DNA from: Phoronis ovalis
Taxonomy: Eukaryota > Phoronida > Phoronidae
Direction of reading: 5' to 3'
DNA length: 14,361 nt
Assembly: GCA_028565635.1 (NCBI GenBank)
Contig: JAOXYB010032775.1
Coordinates: forward strand, 1 to 14,361
Made by a program: the position numbers and the translations under genes. Of this stretch, positions 1-9,700 are shown piece by piece. The notes beneath the pieces are model-generated. The model was not told where the DNA came from. It saw only the letters and a program-made list of their open reading frames with translations, and did no database searches. Position 1 is the first letter of the stretch. Each line of letters begins with the position of its first letter.

Positions 1-130
1 TATATATTAGTTCTGCGCCACATGTAAAATTTGAGCGGGATTCCATTTCTATATTATTTTATGCTCATAATAAATAGCTGAAAGGATGAGTTTATAGGCG
101 ATCATGAATATCAGGCCTACCAAACCAGCA

Positions 131-360
131 TGGACTTGAACCACTAATCTGCATTCCTGCATCTGTTTCCTAGCATTCAAACACCTTTTCAGTGTTCATA
201 CTGAAATTTATGCTACTCGAACCATCATTTCCGCAGACTCACGTAAGTTGCCAGGCACTCAAACAGATTTCCAGAGACTTAAACAATTTGTAACGTGTGC
301 TTGCGATAGTACATCTGGACATTCATGTCTGTTATATGTCCGTGGACTCGAACCATTCAT
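131..360 (+). repeat. Degenerate ~21-bp tandem repeat
   Basis: A core close to A-C-T-C-A/G-A-A-C-A recurs at about 135, 175, 216, 238, 258, 278, 320 and 347, with weaker matches at about 154, 195 and 300. The spacing is therefore 20-22 bases or twice that. Clear members are gacttgaacca, cattcaaaca, actcgaacca, actcacg, actcaaaca, acttaaaca and actcgaacca, often preceded by ccag or tgg. Units are strongly diverged, which suggests an old minisatellite. Confidence 0.65.
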
Positions 361-527
361 ATATTTAGTTTACAGTAGAAAATCCCAAGCTAGATCACTT
401 TATTATATATAATCTATCTGGTACACTATGAAAGCTAAATAAAATGTAAATATTTTTAAAACTAAAAACACATCGTCTACGATACATCAAGCGTATTCAA
501 AAGTACTTATTTTGATGAGGGCATGTT

Positions 528-970
528 CCCCGGCAATCTGAATAAATCCAGCCATTGGTGTGATGTACCTTCTGAACTAATGTCTGGGCTTACCCATAGT
601 CAATTTTCTCGAAAAGCAGAAGAACGTATATATAAAGTGTCACGAAAGTCTTGACACCAATCAAATTGCAGCTTACAATAATAGGTATAACAGGGGACTA
701 AGTGGATAGGGGGTCGATTACACACATTCTGTCCTGCCAGAGTTTATCTATAGTTCGCTAAGCAAAAAGCAAGCTCCCCGGCGATACCTATTCAGAATGA
801 GTCATAATGATAGAATAGACATGGTAAGCGATGATGGATCACGCAGAGAGAAAGGTTTATCGGCGTAATTACTTCACTCTTGTTAAGTTGGAAGAATATA
901 TAACAAAAATAGACTATGGTTAGGCCCAGACGTTAGTTGAGAAGGTACAGAACACTAATGGATGGATTTA
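528..970 (+). repeat. Dispersed repeat, copy 1
   Basis: This segment aligns by eye, in order and same strand, with 7425-7835. Matching anchors are ccccggcaatctgaataaatcc, agaagaacg...tatataaagtg, ccaatcaaattgcagctt, ggactaag, ttcactcttgttaagttg, tatggttaggcccag and gatggattta. It is unlike its AT-rich surroundings. No ORF of note, no terminal inverted repeat and no poly-A were seen, so its class is unknown. Confidence 0.75.
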
Positions 971-1020
971 TTCAGACTTGTTCCCCTGGGGGGGGCAGTC
1001 AGTATGAAAGTGGATACCCA

Positions 1021-1080
1021 TGTTCCAACAAAATTTCGCGTGAAAGGGCATGTTTTTCGAATCGCTGGAGCGTAACGCGC
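1021..1080. other. CpG-rich patch
   Basis: Several CpG pairs fall within 60 bases (tttcgcgtg, tttttcgaatcgctgg, gcgtaacgcgc), whereas the remaining window is almost CpG-free. It directly precedes the G/T-rich tandem repeat and probably belongs to the same repeat element rather than to a promoter. No transcript start can be shown. Confidence 0.4.
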
Positions 1081-1240
1081 TTAGGGTCTGTTTTGGCTAA
1101 ATCTGAAAAGGGGTGTTTTTTTTTTTAGTTGTGACACTTTGTTAGGGGTGTTTTTTTCTGAAATTCACTTCCTTAAGGATGTATTTTGTCAAAAAACTCA
1201 CTTCCTTAGGGGTGTATTTTTTTCAGAATTTCACTGTTTA
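1080..1240 (+). repeat. ~33-bp G/T-rich tandem repeat
   Basis: Three clear units run from about 1141, 1173 and 1207. Each has the form ttaggggtgt, a T tract, ctgaaattcacttcc, with variants such as ttaaggatgtattttgtcaa. Two more diverged units lie before them (cttagggtctgttttgg at 1079 and aaggggtgtttttttttt at 1107). Small ORFs over this stretch only reflect the lack of stops in the repeat. Confidence 0.7.
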
Positions 1241-3067
1241 TTATTTTTAAGAACCACATATTTTATAAAACAAAAATATTTCTTCTTTTATTTTCAAGTT
1301 TATTTCGATGTGGTAAATACTAAGTATGTAGAGCATATCTAAATGCTGGTTTGATTTTAGTAACCCAGGAATTATAATTTTGTTCACAGCTCCTGATCTT
1401 TATCAGTCAACAATCTTAAATTGGCATCCAGTAAAATTTAAATAAAAAACAAGGTGACCATTTTAAGGATTTTTTTTCCTATTATGGTAAATTGTATAAT
1501 TTTGGAGAACTGAAATTGTTCTCCTTTTTTTGTCACTTCCTGTTTCACTAATAAATGAAAAAGAATATACATTTGCTGATTGACGGTAAACAAAATACAC
1601 ACTGGGGTATATTTGCTAGTAAACATAAGAAACATAAGGATACCGAAACAGGTTTACTTTGCAGTTGATTTGTAGACCTTTAGTACTTGTTTAGAGTGAA
1701 AGCGAAAACTTAATAATTACACTAATCATTGAAACTGATAACTAAAAAATATTATTATAAATAATTATAATTATATAGTGTTTGTATTGTGTTTTATGCT
1801 TGTTATTTGAGAAAACATGCAGGGAGAAACAATAATAGGAAGTACGCCGTATACATTGTTCACCAGGAAATTAATATATACTTTTTAGTTATTTGACTAG
1901 AAGAATAATATTGCACTATAATAATTGTGTGATATCCTTTTAGGGGTAGTTATGGTAATTTTTTATAATTATGAATTATAACTAGGGAATGAACAACGTC
2001 AGTGCTATTTCTATTTCACTTTTCTTAACCAAAACTATTTTTCAGAATTTTAGAAGACCACAGAGTATGAATTTTGCAAAGAAGATCTTGTAGCTAAATA
2101 ACACATTTTAATCATGGGAATTATAATTTATAACGATATCATTAAATTACATCTTGTAAATGATGTTTTTAAAACATTTTTTAAAAACTAGTTAATATCT
2201 GTAATTGGTTTATTAGTCTCAGGTTATGTGCCTGGGTACATTAGGTATACTACAGGACAGATGCAAATGATTCATTTTACAAAAATCACTACCAGGAATA
2301 CAATGGAATCTTTTTATTCTTTATGATCATGATGGTTTGTGAATTGAAAGCGAGAAAAGTTGTCAAATAAGAAAACAACTTTTATATGACTGACATTAAT
2401 TATGCATACACCTACAATGAACGGGGCTTAAATTAACACATATTAAGTAAATTATGATTGGGGAAATGGACTTGAATTTTTTAATATAAATGTACACAGG
2501 AAAATATAAGAGCCTGAAGTATTTAATAATTCAGAAAGGAAATCGTGTTAGCTAACCAGTCAAGATTTGTGTGCCAATTGCTACTATTAAGAAATTTGTG
2601 CTTTCATATATATGACTTTTCATTTTATTTGTACTCTGTTCAGTTAAACAAGAATATACACACATTTATCAGAATAAGTTACTATACCTGTGTACAAATA
2701 GTAGATAGTATATAGGAATCTAAGAATATTTCAAGGCAAATAAAACAAATTCAGTTTTTACCTAAGTATGCGCTTATGATTTAAACAATAAAAATTTAAT
2801 GTGAACTCAATAACAAATTAGTTTTGCTCAATCCAAAATAATTCTTTAGGTATAATGTAATATTGTTAAAAATAAATTGTATTGGAAAAAAGTTTAATAT
2901 TTGAGTTACAAGACATTTCCTGTTTTTATATATAATCACTTCCATGACATTTTGTTAATGCAGAAAGAATTTTACAAACTAAGCTAATATACATTTGTAT
3001 AGAAAAAAGTATGCCACAAACTGTAGATTATATTAATTTTGCATAAATGTGATAATGTTATTCTATG
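1241..3067. other. AT-rich stretch with nothing recognised
   Basis: Sequence is very AT-rich, with frequent stops in all frames. I found no convincing exon, RNA gene or transposon. Earlier exons of the CatSper-like gene could be hidden here as very short blocks, but none could be phased with confidence. Confidence 0.5.
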
Positions 3068-3148
3068 GAGTTGGATGGGACTCTAATGGTGTACTTGTTG
3101 TGTCATCACAGCAGGCCTAAGTACACCATTAGACTCCCCATCCAACTC
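3068..3148 (+). ncRNA. Near-perfect hairpin, microRNA-precursor-like
   Basis: The left arm 3068-3096 pairs with the right arm 3119-3148: 12 base pairs (gagttggatggg with ccccatccaactc side), a small asymmetric internal loop (ac against three bases), then 15 base pairs (tctaatggtgtactt with aagtacaccattaga). The terminal loop is about 22 bases. Length (81), stem size and a single small bulge fit an animal microRNA precursor on either strand. A short foldback transposon remnant is the main alternative; no expression evidence is available. Confidence 0.45.
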
Positions 3149-3542
3149 ATTGCAAAAACGTTGTAACGTTCATGCAAATATCAAATAGAGCAACATTCCG
3201 GGAACTATTATCTCTTCATATTGTGAGCGTACACTCTTTCATACACTACCAGTTAATTTTTCGTCCAGTGACAAATAAGCCCTAATTCAAATTCAAATTT
3301 TTTAAAAAATTGAATGATCTCGGAGAATTTTATTACTTTAGTTAGAAAGTACAACATGTTGATATCACAAAACACCCAAAATTAAAATGTCACGCATGCC
3401 TCCCCAAAAAAAGAAAATAATACGTATATTAATATCCCAGTACTATATTCGTATGTAGTGTCAACAAAGCCTCGTGCTATGGTGTATTTAGGCCAGCAGA
3501 AATTCAAGACATAGGCACCATTTTGACCTATTTCTGTCTCAG
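3149..3542. other. Non-coding stretch before the gene model
   Basis: There are no recognised motifs apart from several short acceptor-like sites (3489-3491, 3541-3542). The 64-residue minus-strand open frame at 3382-3576 has no recognisable content. Confidence 0.4.
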
Positions 3543-3577
3543 AGTGCTCCAAAATGCAGTTCTCAAATATTTGCAAA
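3543..3577 (+). CDS. Possible upstream exon of the CatSper-like gene
   Basis: A pyrimidine-rich acceptor (tatttctgtctcag) precedes a 35-base open block reading SAPKCSSQIFA. It ends in phase 2, exactly what the exon at 3632 requires. An alternative acceptor at ...gtatttag would start it at 3492 in the same open frame. The donor (GTTCAT) is weak and the residues are not diagnostic, so this is a guess supported mainly by phase. Confidence 0.3.
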
Positions 3578-3631
3578 GTTCATGTCTCAAATATCTTTTA
3601 AATCTCATCCAATTAATTTCTCCTCCCACAG

Positions 3632-3767
3632 AAAGAGTCCAAGTAACAAAATAACAACCAATATACCTTTTGACAATTATCCTGGCAAGCAGGAGAAAAA
3701 ATTAATTTTGTTAAATAGTAGCTCATCATACCACTGCATGTGGGATTATACTGTGAGACTCCTGGTG
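3632..3767 (+). CDS. CatSper-like exon: Cys/Trp strand before the propeller
   Basis: The acceptor is a strong polypyrimidine tract ending ctcctcccacag and the donor is GTG|GTAAAT. The exon enters in phase 2 and leaves in phase 0 (45 codons plus one base). The translation includes KKLILLNSSSSYHCMWDYTV, with an NSS sequon and a Cys-x-Trp strand of the sort that opens the folded ectodomain of these subunits. It joins in phase to the next exon as RLLV-IDNNMVVAWSEH. A donor three bases earlier (CTG|GTGGTA) would also keep the frame. Confidence 0.65.
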
Positions 3768-6700
3768 GTAAATACTGTTTTTTCTCATAGGGAAATTGAT
3801 AAAAATGCAAGAAAGCCAAATCAAAAAGTGATGCAGATATGAACAAATGGAAACATTACTTTTTAATTTCTAGGAATTTGATACTAGATGCATGATATTT
3901 GCACAATACGTACCATTGTAATATTGTTTTTATTTGTATCTTGTTAGATAGATAATAACATGGTAGTGGCCTGGTCAGAACATACTGCATTTATCAGCAA
4001 TGAATCGGAAGAGGATAACTTCAAGAATTTGGTATTTCCGATACAAGACATTGAAGCAGCTGGAGTTACTGTGAATGAAAATAATGTAAGTATCATATGC
4101 ATTAATCAGTCATATCTGTGACCTCAGATCTGGAAAGCGCCAACTACAGTTTAAGGTGACTGTCTAGAGTCCTATGTTACCCAAACAGTTTAAGTTGACT
4201 AGTACCATTTGGGACAACTTATTCCATTTGTGTCAAGAACTAGACCCTCTAGTGAACTTTTAAACTCTTCCATATGAGTTCTACATCATTCAGAACACCT
4301 GCATCACTTTAGAACTATTCTAGTGGACTTCTACATCATTAAGTTTTATGTCATAACACCTACTTGCCTTTAGAAGTCTTTCGCATCACTTCTATGTCAT
4401 AAAGTTGCATTTACGTACCTTTAGAGAGGGCTTCCTTTTTGTTTGCTTATTTTATATTATGGAACATAGGAAACATTAGTAGCTATAGTGACATCGTAAC
4501 CAGTGTTCTGAAAGTCTCATCATCCTTGATGTTTTTACGATATACTTAACAATATTCTTTTTCTTATTATCAGATTGAAATTTCAGACATGGCATTTGAT
4601 GCTCTGCCTAACAGAGTTGGAGTGGCTGTATTTATACCTGGTGAAAATAAGGTTATTTATGTACTGATCACAATTATCTATCTTCATGTTTATATTAGTT
4701 GAATCTTGTTCTTAACTTTATTTTGTAATAGTTGACATATTATTCAAATTCTGAAACTGCACAGGCATATGTATGTTGTTATATAACTGCCTTTAATGTG
4801 TAGTACTGTTACATTCTAATTGATCTATTGTTTTTTAGAGGTTAGTTTTAACATACAGTTGGGACACTAAGGACTGGCACATTCCTAAAATGTGGCTTCA
4901 AGCAGAAACAATGGGTAAGAGATCACAATATAGTTCTCACCATTTTCATTAAAATAATGAGAAACAAAAATAAAAATATCTTGAAATAGTGTCTGTGGTC
5001 GAAATATACGCATTGACTAAAACTGCTGTAACTTATGTTACATTGTTTATGGTAAAAAAAGAAACCGATAATAATATTAAGTATAGCTAAAAGTAATTAA
5101 CTAGTACAATATGTATGGAAGTATAATTATATATATATATATAAAAGTATGTTCACGGCATGTGTATTGCCAAAAATTGCCTCTATACTTGCATCTACTT
5201 ACGACATATGAATACATACTTTCTTCAGGATAATATAAATAATATATATTTATGACATGAATATTTTCATGTTAATTTAGAATTAAAGACTATAAATATA
5301 TTCAGACATTACTATGTGAACTGTTATCTTTGTAGGCTCATCAAAAATAAATATTCTGTACCACTTTTCTCTAACGTCCAGCTACTTATTTTGGAGTGAA
5401 AGTTCCATATATTACTATTATAACTTGGGTGAGTAGAACTATCAAAATAATAAACAACTTGTAGATATATATATTATAATTATATATAGTATATATATAT
5501 ATATATTTTGATATCAGCATTAACATGCTTTAGGAATACCACGACATATACAATTATCAAGAATACTACGGCCAAAACTACAAGAAAGCTTACTCTCATT
5601 GCAGGTGTCTATATATAGCCATGCCTTAATTGTTATAGAGTGACACAATTTTATGCATGTCTGAATTGTTATAGACACAATTTTATGCATGTTTGAATTG
5701 GATGATATATCAATATTTGCATTTTCAATAAATTATTTTAGGTGAGCAATATGGTGTTTATAAACTCTTTAAATGCAGTCGACATATACTAAGCAAACAA
5801 GGTGAAAAGTTGAGCCAAGTATTAATAAGTAAGTTTTAGATATCACTTTATTAGTACACAAATGAACTAGACTAAGTGTATTCTTGCAATTTTTATATAA
5901 ACTTCCTTATAAATTTCCAAATTTTACTTATTACCTTGTTTAGAGACGTTCATGGAGTATCCACACTGTACATGTAACTGAAATCAATGAAAATTATAGT
6001 TGGCCAGCCAGTGAAGATGACATTCATCTCTAGTAGGTCTGAAACTGCTTTCATGTCCTACATGTTCAATACATCTATTATATAGTAGGCAAACCCTGCA
6101 ATGTCTTTGATGACCCTAAAATAATAATATTGACTCTGACACAAGTTAACTAGTAATGAGTTACTACTTTCAAATAAATTTTCTTAAAACAGCATAATTA
6201 TAAAGACAATGTTGTAACGTACAAAAAATTCACTAGTACTGGTGTCAATGGTAGATACATCAAAAACTTTCCTAAATGCTGTTCTGTAGGCAACTTGAAG
6301 CTTATTAAAACAATCAGGAGGAATGATGATAACTGAATTATCGTAAATGCGAACAATATACATAGGAGTTATAAAATTATCGTCGGAAAAGCGTAACTTT
6401 ACTTGAGTCAACTGAACACTGACTGAGTTTTCTAACCAGTGTATACAGAGATACAGTCGGGAGTTATCATGTGACAAAGGTAGCAAAATTCATCTGCAAT
6501 AGATATGAAACAATCATTAACATGAACAATTGGAACATTGAAAAAATATGAACTGTTGTTATCAGGATTGACTATTATGCACATTATATGTCTAACTGAC
6601 GGAGCACTCGATCTTCACAGAAAAATACTAATTAGCATTTTTAATCCTCTTATGAGTGGGACATGTAAGGCACATGTTGCCAGTGTATGATAACTGGTTA

Positions 6701-9700
6701 ATTAGACACCTACCCACTGGACACCCAATAGATAACTTAGCAATCATCTAAGTATATGTTGAAGAGGTAGGGGGGCAATAATTAAACCTCCTTAAATATT
6801 AAAAGCAGAATACTGAATGTTCTAGTGTAGTGCCCATTGCAAAATGCTGATGTATACTTTGTACTGGCAGATCGAAAACATGAGATTGTGGCAATAACAA
6901 ACAAGAAGAACATGTATTATGGGAAATTCAAGCAGAGTGAACTTGTTCAAGTAGGTACAAGTGCATGTGTTGTTTTTAGATTCATTTTTTGTTAATATTC
7001 ATCAACTTTTTCTACATTATTAAAACACACACTTGCAAACTTTTTGAAATAACAAAATAGGACATTTAGGCATGGTATATTAACCAGGTAACAAACACAC
7101 TGGGGCATGCATTTCTGAATTTTGTTTTAATGTTTGGTGTGATTTCCTGCAAGTTACTGTATTGTGGGCAAGAATATATAAGGCAAGAAAAATTTGTTTT
7201 ATACACTATGCTTTAAAGAAATGGCACATTAAGCCAAGTGATAGAATGCTTGACAATTTGACAAAAATTGGCAAGTATGAAAATATTGTAAATAAACTGT
7301 TTAGCATGTTGATGAACGTGCAAGTTTTATAGTCACATCAAAAAGCAGATTAGATGTGGCTTCTACATGTTTGCATTCTAGTTGAGAGTTAATACTAACT
7401 TGTAAAAGTCTGTCAGTAAAAATACCCTGGCAGTCTGAACAAATCCATTCGTTAGTGTTTTGTACCTAATTCTTATCTATAGAACCTGGTCTTAAACGCT
7501 TCTATTTTGGTTATCTTGAAAAAGAGAAGAACGAAACTAGCTCTATTTATATAAAGTGTAGATAAACTCACTGCCCAATCAGATTGCAGCTTTAATACAA
7601 TTAATAGACATAAAAGTAACAACAGTGGACTAAGACATAAAATCAACAGGCAACTAGTGAAATAGGTCAATCACATACAGCCCAATGATATAGAAAAGAA
7701 GATTCCTGATTGATCAAAGATTAATGAGAGATGTATTTATTCACTCTTGTTAAATTGAAGGATTACAATGACAGTTGATTATGGTTAAGCACAGGCATTA
7801 GCTGAGAGTGTATGGAACACTAGCTGATGGATTTAGGTTATATCCATACCAATAACTTTAATGTACCAAATGGTATTATTCAGCCATATTGTTATGTCTA
7901 AATTCATGTTTTCTTTTGAATGTCAGATATACAGTGGGGAGCCAGCAGACAGTAACAACTCAGTGGTGTTATATTTTGATGCTGCTAGTCGTTTGTACAT
8001 GGTAAAGATGACCAATCAGCAAGTGGAGAAGAGAATTCTATTCCCTCTGCAGCAAGAAGTGTTTAATGCATTATATCCAGATACTGCATGCCCAGTAAGT
8101 GTGATTCTTATCAGTAATCCATATTTTTTATGCGAAACATGAAATGAGTGTTCACATGTTTTTGTGATAAAATTTTAGTAAAATTGCTTATTTTGGCAAA
8201 ATGTTTAATTTTTCACTTTAAAATTTGTCGAATTTTTTTTTTTTCTCAACCAGAAATTCTTCAGGACAAGACAACTTCGCGGGTGGTTTCAGGGTGTAAG
8301 GCATGTTCAAGCATGAGAGCTGAATCAATAAGTAGCTTACCTACTGCCTGGCATATGTCATTGCCTAGTGAGTCAATTACAGTCTTTAATTTGTCTGCCA
8401 ATATGTCTGGTTCAGCGGTTCCTTTAGGTTTCCAACCAGTGAAGAATCAATGCGGATCACTGGCAGTATGCAGAGTTCTTTCTTTGATCCATTTACATAA
8501 TAGTTACATATTAACTATCTCCAGTTTTTAATCCTACATTGTCAAGATCTAGTTTCCAGAGCGTTCAGTCGCCTCCAAATCCAGTCCATGCCTAGTAAGG
8601 GGTCCTTAGGCACAAGGACTAAGCCCTAGATTGGCAATGAAAAAATTAATAAATTTTGATGGGCAGTGGAAATAATAGCCTCAGCAAGAAGACATGTAAA
8701 TATGGTGGGATAGGCAGTATTAAAAAATTACAGTCATGACATTACACAGATATATACCACATCTATTTGAAATCTCACTTCAAAATTGATATTACCATTC
8801 TCAACAAGATGCAACCCCGCTTTTTGTCTTAAATAGCTAAATCATAAATTGCATGTATATCACATACCACTAAAACAGGATCACACTTCACTGCAAACAG
8901 TACTAACAGGTTGCTAGGGTTTCATTGTAGCAGCGAAGTTTTAATCAAAAAGATATGAAATCCTAGTAGTATCGGTGTCTTCTGCCATCTTTTTTCTTGT
9001 CACATTGTAGATTGTAGCTGGATCTAGGAATTATTTTGCTTTCTCTAATTTTAGTTTACAATGATGTGGTCAAGCCTCCTTATTCCCAGCATAATTATAT
9101 AGCATTCAGTTTTTGCCTTAAGCGTAGATCATGATAAAACATTCCTGTTTCACCGTAGCTGTCAAGAAAAATTGGCAACAATACTGTTTTGAAGATCTTG
9201 TACTTCAAGTTTAAGGACTGAAATGAAAATTGGCTTTAACACATTGTCACTTATTACTGCAATATCGATGTCCTTTAAATATTTAGACTGAGTTCTGCAT
9301 GATGGTGACAATAGTTAGTCTTACTGTATCTGTCCCATGACAGCAAGTGACAGCCACTAACCTCTTTTATCATTTTTTTTGCTCCAGGCCTCCTGTAGTG
9401 AGTCACTTTTAATCTAACTTTTATTTCCAGTACATTTTAATTATATTCATTTGTTATTTATTCTTGTATCAATATTTTTATTTTTCAGTATGTTAACTTT
9501 TTCACTTGGAAGGACAATAGCCCTATGTATGATGTGTATTTTTTTGATATGAATGACATGATATGGGATAGAAATGTTACTAGTCTTACTTTTGGTGCTG
9601 GCATTATTTATCCTGCTTCTTTCCAAAATGACGTTTTGGTGAGTTTTATGTCAACACATACATGTTATTCTGTAAAAAAGCACTTAGTATTTGATAGCTA

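Noticed and set aside
131-360. Considered as a CRISPR-like array
   Set aside because: Units are diverged, repeat and spacer cannot be separated, and the window is eukaryotic.
937-1128. 63-codon plus-strand frame
   Set aside because: It runs across the dispersed repeat end, a G run and the start of a tandem repeat; the composition is not protein-like.
1139-1342. 67-codon plus-strand frame with repeated FFSE.HFL
   Set aside because: The repetition is just the translation of the ~33-bp tandem repeat.
2218-2252. Small exon-like block after ttagtctcag (VMCLGTL)
   Set aside because: Too short, no phase partner and no family similarity.
7473-7670. 65-codon minus-strand frame rich in Leu
   Set aside because: It lies inside the dispersed repeat, copy 1 does not keep it open, and the hydrophobic stretch follows from base composition.
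8148-8531. Longest plus-strand open frame (127 codons), with an acceptor-like ttttctcaaccag inside
   Set aside because: The flanking exons 7927-8094 and 9489-9638 join in phase to form CPYVNFF, a family-type junction; the block has no family similarity and overlaps a minus-strand retroposed sequence with its poly-A tract supplying the T run.
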